From contig JBHELB010000024.1 in the NCBI GenBank assembly GCA_041859045.1, forward strand, positions 1-53,219: a stretch of DNA of 53,219 nt, read 5' to 3'. This document shows positions 18,020 through 27,684 of the stretch, piece by piece. The DNA comes from JBHELB01 sp041859045 (lineage in GTDB: Bacteria > Hydrogenedentota > Hydrogenedentia > Hydrogenedentales > SLHB01). The first letter of the stretch is position 1, and each line of letters opens with the position of its first letter. The notes below the pieces were generated by a model, which saw only the letters and a program-made list of their open reading frames with translations, was not told where the DNA came from and made no database searches. The position numbers and the translations under genes were made by a program.

Positions 18020-19525
18020 TTAGACGCGCGTCGCGCCAGATTCCGGCCCGCGCATGGCGTTTTTCGCCATCGATCCGATCACCATCGCCGCCGCCGCGCT
18101 GACGTAGGCGATGATGCCTGACATGTGCGGGCCGATCTGCTTGGCCAGTTCCGCGGTAGCAGGCATTTTCTCCAGAACAAGGAAGCCGGTGGGGATTGCC
18201 GCGCCAACAATAATTGCCGCGAGCGCGCCCCAGTTGTTGGCGCGTTTCCAGTAGCAGCACGCGATCAAGAGAACCGACATGCTCGACAGATAGATCGTGC
18301 CCGTCAACCCAAGATAGGTCCACACGTCGCCCTCGATCTTGTACCAAAGCCCGTAGAGCAGCAAAAACAGCCCGATCGCGCCGACAATGACCCGGTTAAC
18401 CAGTAGGCGCGTGGCCTCGGTCCAGCGCGCCTTACTCTTGCGCGAGATGATGTCGTTGTAGATCACGCTGCCCCAGGTGAGCATGTACGAGGAGTCCGTG
18501 GACATTTCCGCGGCGAGCATGGCCGCGACGAGAATGCCCATGAGCCCGATCGGAATCATGCTTCCCAAGAACATCGGCATCGCGTAGACGGTATCGGGTT
18601 GACCGTTCAGCAGGGGGAGGCTGCTTTCAGGAACCGTCGCCAGCGCCGCAATCCCCCAGATGCCGGGCAATAGACAGGCGCATACGGTAAAGAAGCACGA
18701 CACGGAGTAGATGCGGCGGCTCGTCCTTGAATCCTTCGCCGCGAGCAGGCGCTGAATTTTCGTTTGCCAGGTGAGCATGGCCGCCATCTGAAGCATGGCG
18801 TTGAACACGAGGTATTTCCAACCCATCTCGCTGTGGACAAGCGGATTGAAGCCGCCGTCGCCATAGTGCGTCTGGACGGTCTCGACGAGCTTGGCCCAGC
18901 CAACGTCTTTCATGATCACGATCGTCACCAAGATCAGCCCGATGCTCATCACGACGAACTGGAGAAAGTCCGTAACGAGCACGGAGAGCATGCCGCCGAC
19001 AATGGTGTAGACCGCGACCATAACCAACAGGGCGGTCATGGTGATTTTAAGGTAGAAATCGCCTTCGGGAAGGCCCGCGACCTGCGTAAGGAACACGCCG
19101 CCTACGCGCAGAAACACGCCCATGTTGAGCAGTCCGCCGAGGATAATCACTAAGCCGCTCAAGCGGCGGATGCCGTAGCCGTAGCGTTGTTCGAGGAGTT
19201 CGGGGATGGTGATGACGCCTGCGTCGCGCAGGGGTTTCACGCAAAAACCGGTGAGCCCAATAAAGAGCATCGCCGCTGCGCCGAGAATGCCGACGATCGC
19301 CGCGGCAAATCCCTTGTCATAGCCGTTTTGGGCCATGTACATGCATGTAACGATACCGAATTCCGTCGCGGATAAGGAGGCGATGCCCAGGGAAAGCCCC
19401 ATCTCGCGTCCGGCCACCAGGAAATGCTCGACCCGCCCCACGTACTTTCGTACCGCAAGCCCCGCGAACATTGTCACGACAAGGTAAACGAAGATGATGG
19501 ATCCGTCTACAGCGCTGAGACTCAT
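18020..19525 (-). CDS. Sodium:solute symporter (SSS family)
   Basis: 501 residues with about 13 membrane spans. SSS signatures include the N-terminal SATEFGIVTCMYMAQNGY and the central AAEMSTDSSYMLTWGSVIYNDI, where Ser/Asp residues normally form part of the Na+ site. The substrate cannot be read from sequence; sugars or carboxylates are plausible given nearby catabolic genes. ATG 19525 has GGGAGGGG upstream and a candidate promoter lies at 19566-19595. It is co-transcribed with the small membrane protein downstream. Confidence 0.9.
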   Translation of the reverse strand: MSLSAVDGSIIFVYLVVTMFAGLAVRKYVGRVEHFLVAGREMGLSLGIASLSATEFGIVTCMYMAQNGYDKGFAAAIVGILGAAAMLFIGLTGFCVKPLRDAGVITIPELLEQRYGYGIRRLSGLVIILGGLLNMGVFLRVGGVFLTQVAGLPEGDFYLKITMTALLVMVAVYTIVGGMLSVLVTDFLQFVVMSIGLILVTIVIMKDVGWAKLVETVQTHYGDGGFNPLVHSEMGWKYLVFNAMLQMAAMLTWQTKIQRLLAAKDSRTSRRIYSVSCFFTVCACLLPGIWGIAALATVPESSLPLLNGQPDTVYAMPMFLGSMIPIGLMGILVAAMLAAEMSTDSSYMLTWGSVIYNDIISRKSKARWTEATRLLVNRVIVGAIGLFLLLYGLWYKIEGDVWTYLGLTGTIYLSSMSVLLIACCYWKRANNWGALAAIIVGAAIPTGFLVLEKMPATAELAKQIGPHMSGIIAYVSAAAAMVIGSMAKNAMRGPESGATRV

Positions 19526-19565
19526 GTTACCCCTCCCGTTTCCATGGTCCGGCGAACCGAACTGG

Positions 19566-19595
19566 ACTCTACCCTATCCCGTTTGGCACGGTCAA
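19566..19595 (-). promoter_or_regulatory. Probable promoter of the symporter genes
   Basis: On the minus strand TTGACC (19595-19590) and TAGAGT (19571-19566) are 18 bases apart, about 40 bases before the symporter start. Confidence 0.5.
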
Positions 19596-19677
19596 TTCGG
19601 CGAGTTGCGCCGCCGCCGGTCTCTTGGTACATTGCAGAGGGGGGCGTAGGCGAACGCTTATGGAGGAAGGAATGGCC

Positions 19678-20538
19678 ATGGCGACGGATTCGAGACAGGC
19701 GCTTGATGTGCTCGGTGTTATCCTGCGTAATCTGTGGGCGTTTCCGGTCGCGCTTGTGTTGGCGGCGCTTGTCGCCGCTGGCGCGTATTTTTCTCAGCAA
19801 GACCGTCCCGATCTCTATGAATCCAACGCGCTGCTGCTGTTGCGTACGCCGGGGAATTTTGCGATTCAATATCCCGATCAGCAGTCGCTGACGATCCAGA
19901 ACACGAACCGTTCGGAAAGCCCTGAATTCCTGCCGCGCCCGCTGGGTGTGGAGGAAGTCGCCGTCTTGCTTCAGTCCGATGTGGTGCTTTCGGCCGTGCG
20001 CGAGGCTTATATCAAGAAGAATACGGATCAACCGCCTCCCGATCTTCCCACGATTCGCGGGTGCTGCTCCCTAACCACACGTCAGGAACTGAAGACCCCC
20101 TACGACGTGCGTTATTCGTCAGCGATTACGCTGACTACCGCGAGCGACACCCCGGAACGCGCGCGCGATCTGGCGGAAATGTGGGTCGAGGCGGGTACTC
20201 GGTTGGTGCATGAGGCCAACGCGCAGGTGCGCGAGGCCGCGTATGCGTGCGTGGATCAGGAGTATGCGCGGGCAATGCAGCAAGCGTCGATGGACCCCCT
20301 GATGCTTCGGGCGTTGGCGGCGCTGCGCGTGCAGACTAAGCTGGCGAAGGACTATGCCGCCCCGGAGCTACAGGTGTTTTCCGCGCCGCTTGCCGGAACG
20401 TTGCTGCCGCAGAAGGATGCACGACTGTTTCCGGCGGTGGCGTTTCTCGTTGGATTCTTCGCGATCTACCTGGGGCTGATCCTGCTGCTGCTCGTGCGCG
20501 ATGCACGTCGGAAAATTCTCGCCGCGCCGTCGGCTTAG
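19678..20538 (+). CDS. Wzz-like polysaccharide chain-length/co-polymerase membrane protein
   Basis: 286 residues with the typical topology of polysaccharide co-polymerases. There is an N-terminal span (about 17-38, FPVALVLAALVAAGAY), a large outside domain with helical, Ala/Arg-rich stretches and a C-terminal span (about 256-278, AFLVGFFAIYLGLILLLLV). No kinase domain is attached. It presumably helps set the length of a surface glycan. ATG 19678 is chosen over ATG 19672 because GGAGGAAGG is seven bases away. It is not next to glycosyltransferase genes. The downstream gene runs convergently seven bases away. Confidence 0.72.
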   Translation: MATDSRQALDVLGVILRNLWAFPVALVLAALVAAGAYFSQQDRPDLYESNALLLLRTPGNFAIQYPDQQSLTIQNTNRSESPEFLPRPLGVEEVAVLLQSDVVLSAVREAYIKKNTDQPPPDLPTIRGCCSLTTRQELKTPYDVRYSSAITLTTASDTPERARDLAEMWVEAGTRLVHEANAQVREAAYACVDQEYARAMQQASMDPLMLRALAALRVQTKLAKDYAAPELQVFSAPLAGTLLPQKDARLFPAVAFLVGFFAIYLGLILLLLVRDARRKILAAPSA

Positions 20539-20545
20539 CGGACGG

Positions 20546-21535
20546 TTACTCGCCGGGGTATCGCAGCCCCCAGGGCGCACGGATTATGTCCATCGTGCGC
20601 ATGAGCATGATCGACTCGTCCAGCGGCATGAAGGGGCTCTCGAGCAAGCCCTCGCGCAGACAACGCATGGTCTCGGCGGCCTCGTAGGTCAGGTCGTTCT
20701 CGGCCTTGGGGTATTCCAGTTCGAGCGGCTCTTGGCCGGAGACGATGAGCGTGGCGCGAGTCGCTCCATAGAATGGCGCTTGTATCAAGATCTGTCCTTT
20801 GGTCCCCAGGATGCGCGCGTCGTCGATGTTGCGTGTGTCCAACGCGTAGGTAAGCGACGCCAGCGCGCCGTCGTCGTACTCCAGCATGATCGCGCCCTGC
20901 GCGTCCGCGCCGGTTGGCCAGAATGCGGCGTACCCGGAGGTTTTGGCGGGAGGCTTGCCTCCATACACCATGCTCGCGAATGCGAGGGGGTAGATCCCTA
21001 CATCCAGCAGCGAGCCGCCGCCCAGTTCGAGGTTCATGTGACGGCCTTTGGGATCGTATGTGCCGCTGGCGCAGCGGTTGGCCTGCACGAGGCGTACATC
21101 GCCAATAACTCCCGAAACCACTAGTTCGCGAATCTTGCGCATCAGCGGCAAATGGCGTACGTACATCGCCTCCATGAGGAAGCGGCGCTCTTCGCGAGCG
21201 ACACGAACGACCCGCTCCGCCTCGCGGGCATTAAGGGTAAACGCCTTTTTACACAGCACCGCCTTCCCCCCGCGCAGACACTCGATGCAGTTCTCGGCGT
21301 GGAACGCGTTCGGAGTCGCGACATACACGACGTCGACGTCGGGATCGTCGGCAAGCGCCTGATAGGAACCGTGGCAGTGCGGGATGTTGAACTGGTGTCC
21401 GAACACTTCCGCCGTTTGCTGCGTGCGGGAGCCTACGGCCATCAGCGTTGCGTCGGGAACCAGTGCCAGCGCGCGGGCGAATGCATGCGCGATATCGCCT
21501 GTTGCCAAGATGCCCCATCGAATCGTGTCGTTCAC
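20546..21535 (-). CDS. Gfo/Idh/MocA-family NAD(P)-dependent oxidoreductase
   Basis: 329 residues. The N-terminal Rossmann fold (RWGILATGDIAHAFARAL, G-x-x-A-x-x-F pattern) is followed by YVATPNAFHAE. The C-terminal substrate domain includes GGGSLLDVGIYPLAFASMVYG, as in the dihydrodiol-dehydrogenase branch. The highly conserved EKP motif after the fifth strand reads CKKAF (near residue 96), keeping the lysine but losing Glu and Pro. It may oxidise a sugar or sugar derivative. GTG 21535 is preceded by AAAGGAGAG. It lies 21 bases downstream of the GH42-like gene, so the two probably act together. Confidence 0.88.
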   Translation of the reverse strand: MNDTIRWGILATGDIAHAFARALALVPDATLMAVGSRTQQTAEVFGHQFNIPHCHGSYQALADDPDVDVVYVATPNAFHAENCIECLRGGKAVLCKKAFTLNAREAERVVRVAREERRFLMEAMYVRHLPLMRKIRELVVSGVIGDVRLVQANRCASGTYDPKGRHMNLELGGGSLLDVGIYPLAFASMVYGGKPPAKTSGYAAFWPTGADAQGAIMLEYDDGALASLTYALDTRNIDDARILGTKGQILIQAPFYGATRATLIVSGQEPLELEYPKAENDLTYEAAETMRCLREGLLESPFMPLDESIMLMRTMDIIRAPWGLRYPGE

Positions 21536-21556
21536 CTGGCGACTCTCCTTTTGCCG

Positions 21557-23491
21557 TCACCACTCCAGTCCAACGACGCCGTATCCCGAAAGGTGCAACA
21601 CCGGACCGGCGTCGCGCTTGGATAGGACATCGCGTCGGGCGTGTTCAAGCCGAATCTCGCTGCGCCCGGGCAGATGATTGAGCAAGAAGAGCACACGCCG
21701 CTCTTTCCCGTCGGTGCGCACCGCAGCCTCGACCGGTCCCGGCAGGTCTTTCACCGGCGGCTCGGGCAATATTTCATCCAGCACGGCGTCGAGGCACTCG
21801 CCTTCGAGGCGAACGCCGAGGTAGAACGCGCGGCCTTTCCCCGATTCGTTTCGCACGACGGCGGACTTGCCGGCAATGCCGGGCGTGCGGTACTCCGCCA
21901 GCGATTGCGCGCCGTGGCATTCCAGCACCTCGGCCCAACCGCCAATGGCGAAGTCGCGGGCGATCAGGCGTCCCCGGGCAAAGGTAATGACCTGGGTTTG
22001 CCCCCGGCGCTGGGGACGTACCTCGCGCACCGTCGCGCCAACCAACTCGCTGAGCAGGCCCGGCGCAGGGCCATCGACGAGAGCGCCTGTTGACGTATGT
22101 GCGCCGCCGCCTGCAGTCAGCACAAGGGTTCCGCCATCGCGCACAAACTCGGTCAGCCGCGCGGCCAGCGTTTCATCGACGATCGAAAGCGACGGCGCAA
22201 GCAACGCCTTGTACCCCGTGAGGTCCGCGGTGGGCCCGATTACATCGCAGCTTAACTTACGTCGGTGCACCGCCGAGAACAGGCTATGCACCGCGTGTTG
22301 GTACGCGCCGCCGCCGTCCCAGGCGCTTTCGGGGCTGTAGAGCAACGCCGCCTTCGCTTTCACGCGGGTATGCACCACCCACTCGCCGAGCTCGGCAAAT
22401 TCCTGCCCTGTCTTGCGCGCTTCCTTAGAGCGAAGACCGGGCGTGCCACCCATTTCGAGCAATCCTGGAAGCCCGCGGCGCATTCCCGCGCGTACCGTGC
22501 GCCATTCGGCGTAGCACACGCCGTTGGCCCCATTCGCCACAGCCTGCCACGCCTGAAGGCGCGCTTCGCCGGGCACGGTGTGGTCATGTCCGGTTCCTGT
22601 GGCGATGCAAAGCGATTGCCCCGCCAAGAACGACCGGCGCTTGAGCCCACGCAGATACGCGTGGTTCAACGCGGCGCTGACGGCATCGGCGGCGGGCGTG
22701 GATGGGGATTCGGCGAAGAGATCGACGTTGTCCGCCAACAGCGCGGGGTCGACTGGCGCGCCCAGACGCGGTGCCTCCAGCGTAATCGGAGTTTCCGCAA
22801 AGAACTCGCGGATGGTGTCGCGCAGACCACGGTGGAATCCCGCCCACGCCTCGGCGTGAAACCGCGCACAGTCGAGGGCCTGTCCTGAATTCACAGGGCC
22901 TTCCGCCGCGGGAAGGCCCACCTCCGCCCAGGAACGATACACAACGCCGTCGTCGGCGGTATCCCAGGTGTCGTTGAGAACATCCGTGTCGCCGTAGCGT
23001 TTCAGAAGCCAGTCACGAAACGCCTTTCCGCAATGCTCGCAGGCGCATCGGGCTGCGGAGTCCGCCGCTGGAAGATACCACCCCGCGATAGATTCGCGCC
23101 CGGCGGTATGCGACGCCAGCGCACGCGTCACCTGTTGCGCGAGCATCACGTACTCCGGCGCGTTGAGACAGCACGGCGCGGGCGCGCTTATCGGAACAGG
23201 CCCGCCGCCGGGGGTGTGGCGCAAGATATGCGGATGGCGCGAGAACGCCCAGAGCGGGGGGGAGGTTACGGGCGGCGTCAGGAGAACGGAGATATCCGCT
23301 TCCTGAAAGACGGTAAGCGCGGCGTCGAGCCACGCCGTGCGGTAGCGTCCCGCCTCCGGTTCGAAGTGCGACCATGCCCGTGCCCCGAGACGCACAAGCC
23401 CTACGCGCGCCTTCTGCATCAGGCGCACGTCCTCGCGAATCTGCTCGGCGTCGTGTCGCTCCGCCGGATATACCACGCCAAACGTCAGCAT
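21557..23491 (-). CDS. GH42-fold protein (beta-galactosidase-like) lacking both catalytic glutamates
   Basis: 644 residues, a full GH42 architecture: TIM barrel, trimerisation domain and small beta domain. The zinc cluster cysteines are kept (Cys107/108, and Cys149, Cys151, Cys154 in CACEHC). The acid/base glutamate of the WQxxNE motif is missing: Trp138 is followed by YLPAAD, with Ala at the expected site. The nucleophile in the family's ME motif is also missing: LAGQS places Gly291 there. If the alignment is right the protein cannot be a retaining galactosidase and may bind carbohydrate or use another mechanism. ATG 23491 is close behind a weak ribosome site (CAGGAGCA). It is followed by the Gfo/Idh gene. 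Confidence 0.82.
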   Translation of the reverse strand: MLTFGVVYPAERHDAEQIREDVRLMQKARVGLVRLGARAWSHFEPEAGRYRTAWLDAALTVFQEADISVLLTPPVTSPPLWAFSRHPHILRHTPGGGPVPISAPAPCCLNAPEYVMLAQQVTRALASHTAGRESIAGWYLPAADSAARCACEHCGKAFRDWLLKRYGDTDVLNDTWDTADDGVVYRSWAEVGLPAAEGPVNSGQALDCARFHAEAWAGFHRGLRDTIREFFAETPITLEAPRLGAPVDPALLADNVDLFAESPSTPAADAVSAALNHAYLRGLKRRSFLAGQSLCIATGTGHDHTVPGEARLQAWQAVANGANGVCYAEWRTVRAGMRRGLPGLLEMGGTPGLRSKEARKTGQEFAELGEWVVHTRVKAKAALLYSPESAWDGGGAYQHAVHSLFSAVHRRKLSCDVIGPTADLTGYKALLAPSLSIVDETLAARLTEFVRDGGTLVLTAGGGAHTSTGALVDGPAPGLLSELVGATVREVRPQRRGQTQVITFARGRLIARDFAIGGWAEVLECHGAQSLAEYRTPGIAGKSAVVRNESGKGRAFYLGVRLEGECLDAVLDEILPEPPVKDLPGPVEAAVRTDGKERRVLFLLNHLPGRSEIRLEHARRDVLSKRDAGPVLHLSGYGVVGLEW

Positions 23492-23602
23492 TCATTGCTC
23501 CTGGCTCAGCATATCAGCCCATCGGAAAAGAGACAAGGCCTCGGGCTTGATTCGCCGCGCATATTGGGCACAATACCAACAGACCTCAGCGAGGAGGGCG
23601 GT

Positions 23603-24652
23603 ATGCCCGAGACATCATCGAAACGTTCTGTACCGGGTCCGGGATTGTTGCTGTTGCGTGCCGATGCCCGGCCGGACCTGGGCGCAGGGCACCTGCTGCG
23701 CTGCTTAGCGTTGGCGCAAGGGTGGCTGCGCGCAGGGGGCGCCGCAGTGATGGTCTCGGATTGCGCGCGCGCGGAGTGGCGGGAACGCGTTGAGCGGGCG
23801 GGGGTACGCCTGGAACTCGTGACGGGGCACGACGTCTCGCTGAGGACGCTGGAAGCCTGTGCACGGCGGCTGGACCCTGTAGCGATGGTGTTCGACGGTT
23901 ATGAATATGACGCGAAGCTTCAGCGCCGCGCGAAGGAATTCGCACCGCGCCTTCTCGTGCTCGACGACTACGTTCACGCTGACCAGTACTACGCCGACAT
24001 CGTCGTGAATCCAAACTTGGGAGCGGAACACCTGCACTATCCCTGCGCGCCATCCACCCGTCTGCTGCTTGGTTCTCGCTACGCCTTACTTCGTGGCGAA
24101 TTCATGGACTGGCGCGGTTTTGTTCGCAAGACGCCCGACCGTGCGCAACGAATTTTGGTAACCCTCGGTGGCGGCGATTCGGAGGGCATGCTGCTGGAGG
24201 TGGTTGAGGCGCTAGCAGCACAGCCGAAGTCGGTCGAAGCCCGCGTGTTGCTGGGGCAGGGCGAAACGCAGGCCGCGGAAGTGGAAACGCGTTGCCGGAT
24301 AGTGGGTTTTGAGCTTCTGCAAGGCGTCGAAGACATGTGCCCACACATGGCGTGGGCGGACATGGCGGTATCTGCCGGAGGCGGCACGTGTTGGGAGTTG
24401 GCCTTTATGGGACTGCCCAATTTGGTGGTCGTGCTCGCGGAGAACCAGCGCGGCGCGGCGGAAGCGCTTCACCAAGCAGGCATCTCGCGCACGCTGAAAG
24501 AACGTGCGGCGCTCTCCTACGAGCATTTGATCTCGGCTATCGCGGACCTCGCGTCGGACGCTCCTGCTCGGCGCATGATGGCGGCGCAGGGGCGCGCGCT
24601 GGTCGATGGCCTTGGGGCAGACCGGGTTGTGGTCGCGTTGCGGGGCGAATAG
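23603..24652 (+). CDS. pseG: PseG-like nucleotide-sugar hydrolase/glycosyltransferase-fold protein
   Basis: 349 residues. The family motif DLGAGHLLRCLALAQ (near residue 25) supplies the G-x-G-H-x-x-R site. VFDGYEYD and VLDDYVHADQYYADIVVNPN follow, as does the MurG-like donor-binding AVSAGGGTCWELAFMGLP (near 262). PseG removes UDP from UDP-2,4-diacetamido-2,4,6-trideoxy-altrose in pseudaminic acid synthesis. The other pse genes are not in the window, so substrate specificity is inferred. ATG 23603 has GAGGAGG six bases upstream. A longer in-frame extension upstream is not needed. Confidence 0.82.
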   Translation: MPETSSKRSVPGPGLLLLRADARPDLGAGHLLRCLALAQGWLRAGGAAVMVSDCARAEWRERVERAGVRLELVTGHDVSLRTLEACARRLDPVAMVFDGYEYDAKLQRRAKEFAPRLLVLDDYVHADQYYADIVVNPNLGAEHLHYPCAPSTRLLLGSRYALLRGEFMDWRGFVRKTPDRAQRILVTLGGGDSEGMLLEVVEALAAQPKSVEARVLLGQGETQAAEVETRCRIVGFELLQGVEDMCPHMAWADMAVSAGGGTCWELAFMGLPNLVVVLAENQRGAAEALHQAGISRTLKERAALSYEHLISAIADLASDAPARRMMAAQGRALVDGLGADRVVVALRGE

Positions 24653-24711
24653 AGGCGGGCGCCAGGTTGTTCTTTCTTTGGGTACGCGGTGTGCCCGAAA
24701 GGAGGAGACCC

Positions 24712-25302
24712 ATGCGTTTCTATCGAGTGACCCTGCTTGGAGCGGTGACGGCGGGCTTGTGGGCTTGCGCGACCGTGGCCAACGCGGAAGAGACGGCGGC
24801 CAAGCCCGCGACGGTCGCGGTAGGCGCAACCGCGCCGGATTTCAGCTACCCCAAACCGGACAGTACGGAGACGGCGACGTTGTCATCGTCACGCGGCAAG
24901 AAAAATGTGCTGCTGGCTTTCTACCCCAAAGCCTTTACCCCCGGATGCACCTCGCAACTCTGCGGCTATCGTGACGATGTGGCGCGCTTTACGGATACCG
25001 GCACGGAGGTGATTGCCATCAGTCTGGATGCCCAGAAAGACAGCGACGCCTTCCGCAAAGAGCATAGACTGCCGTTCGCCGTGCTCGGCGATGCCGAGGG
25101 TAAGGTCGTGAATCTTTACGGGATTCCGACGACGGAAAAGATGGGTACAAAGATCGCGCAGCGGTCGGTGGTGCTTATCGACAAAGAGGGCGTGGTTCGG
25201 TATGTAGAAGTCGGGTATGACATCACAGCGGACAAAGACGCGCTCTACAGCGAAATCGCGAAACTAAAGACCGCTACCGCCGAGAAAGAACACAAACACT
25301 AA
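24712..25302 (+). CDS. Exported PrxQ/BCP-type peroxiredoxin
   Basis: 196 residues. A signal peptide or lipoprotein-like leader (LLGAVTAGLWACATVANAEE) indicates export. The thioredoxin fold carries FTPGCTSQLCGYRD, where the first Cys is peroxidatic and the second, five residues on, is the resolving Cys of the PrxQ subtype. It reduces hydroperoxides, probably in the periplasm, with an unknown reductant. ATG 24712 has AAAGGAGGAG upstream. It follows pseG by 59 bases in the same direction and ends 50 bases before the promoter of the amidoligase operon. Confidence 0.92.
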   Translation: MRFYRVTLLGAVTAGLWACATVANAEETAAKPATVAVGATAPDFSYPKPDSTETATLSSSRGKKNVLLAFYPKAFTPGCTSQLCGYRDDVARFTDTGTEVIAISLDAQKDSDAFRKEHRLPFAVLGDAEGKVVNLYGIPTTEKMGTKIAQRSVVLIDKEGVVRYVEVGYDITADKDALYSEIAKLKTATAEKEHKH

Positions 25303-25352
25303 GCGGAGTATGGCAATCCCCGAGGGAAATGACTGCGCTCGCGCGTGCGATG

Positions 25353-25381
25353 TTGTGCGACGGCGTAACACGGCGTACAAT
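25353..25381 (+). promoter_or_regulatory. Promoter of the C39/ATP-grasp/GCS2/FGA operon
   Basis: TTGTGC (25353-25358) and TACAAT (25376-25381) are exactly 17 bases apart and end 23 bases before the first start codon. Confidence 0.65.
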
Positions 25382-25404
25382 CTCGATCCCGAAGGGGACA
25401 TTGC

Positions 25405-26247
<843 letters not shown>

Positions 26248-27684
26248 GAGTTGGCCTCTCAAAATCCCTGGGGTCGAAGTGGTCGCCGCGCGCTCGTATC
26301 TCACCGATCCCAAGTACTACGCCATGCGCGGAGTCCGTGTGTTTAACCTATGCCGATCGTACCGCTACCAGAGCGTGGGTTACTACGTTTCGCTGTTGGC
26401 CTCCGCGCGCGGTCACAAGCCCATCCCCACGATCACCACGATTGAGGACATGAAATCCGTGGGCATCATCCGTGCGGTGTCGGATGAACTCGACGATCTC
26501 ATTCAGTCGAGTCTGCGGCATATCCATGCACGCGAGTTCACGTTGAGCGTCTATTTCGGGCAGAACCTCGCTGCTCGCTATGAGCGTTTGGCCGGCCATC
26601 TCTTCCGCCTGTTCCAGGCGCCGTTCCTGCGCGCGGAGTTCGAAAATCAGTACGGCGAGTGGCGTCTGCAGAACATCAGCCCCATCTCCGCCAAAGAGAT
26701 CCCCGAGTCGCACCATCCTTTCGTCATCAACGCGGCGACGGACTACTTCAATGCGCGCCGGGCGACGATTCGCAAGCGTGAAACGCCGCGATATGACCTC
26801 GCGATTTTGGTGAACCCCGAGGATGAAACCGCGCCGTCGGATCAAAAGGCGCTGGCCAAGTTCCTGCGCGCCGCGCGGCGCGTAGGGTTCGATGCGGAAC
26901 GTATCGATAAAGACGACTACGGCCTGATTCCGCAGTTCGATGCGCTGTTTATCCGCGAGACGACGAACGTGAATCATCACACGTATCGTTTCGCGCGCCG
27001 GGCCTGGGCAGAAGGGCTTGTCGTGATCGACGATCCGGTTTCGATCGCCCGGTGCAGCAACAAGGTCTATCTCGCGGAGTTGCTCGAGCGAAACGGCGTG
27101 CGCCACCCGAAGACGCTGATCGTTCACCGCGATAACCGGCAGCGCATCCCAGACGTGATCGGCTTGCCGTGCATCCTGAAGAAGCCCGACAGCGCTGCGT
27201 CGCAGGGGGTTTACAAGGCGGACGATATCGAGAGCCTTAATGCGCGCGTCGATGCGCTGCTCGACGAGTCGGACCTCATCATCGCGCAGGAGTATTTGCC
27301 GACGCCATTCGATTGGCGCGTGGGCATTCTCGACCGCAAGCCCCTCTACGTATGCCGCTACTACATGGCGCACCGGCAGTGGAAGATTCAGCACAAGACC
27401 AGCGACGGGCGCATGCGCTACGGGCGCGATGAGACGATTGCCGTCGAGGACGCGCCGCGCGGCATCGTGCGCACTGCGCTGCGTGCGGCCAATTTAATCG
27501 GCGACGGCTTCTATGGCGTCGATCTGAAGCAGATCCACCGGCGCATCTACGTGATCGAAATCAACGACAACCCCAGCATCGACGCGGGCGTCGAGGACGC
27601 GGTCCTTAAGGACAAACTGTACGATGCGGTGATGGAGACGTTTTTGCGGCGGCTCGAGCGCAGCAAGGAGGCCAAGCGCACGCG

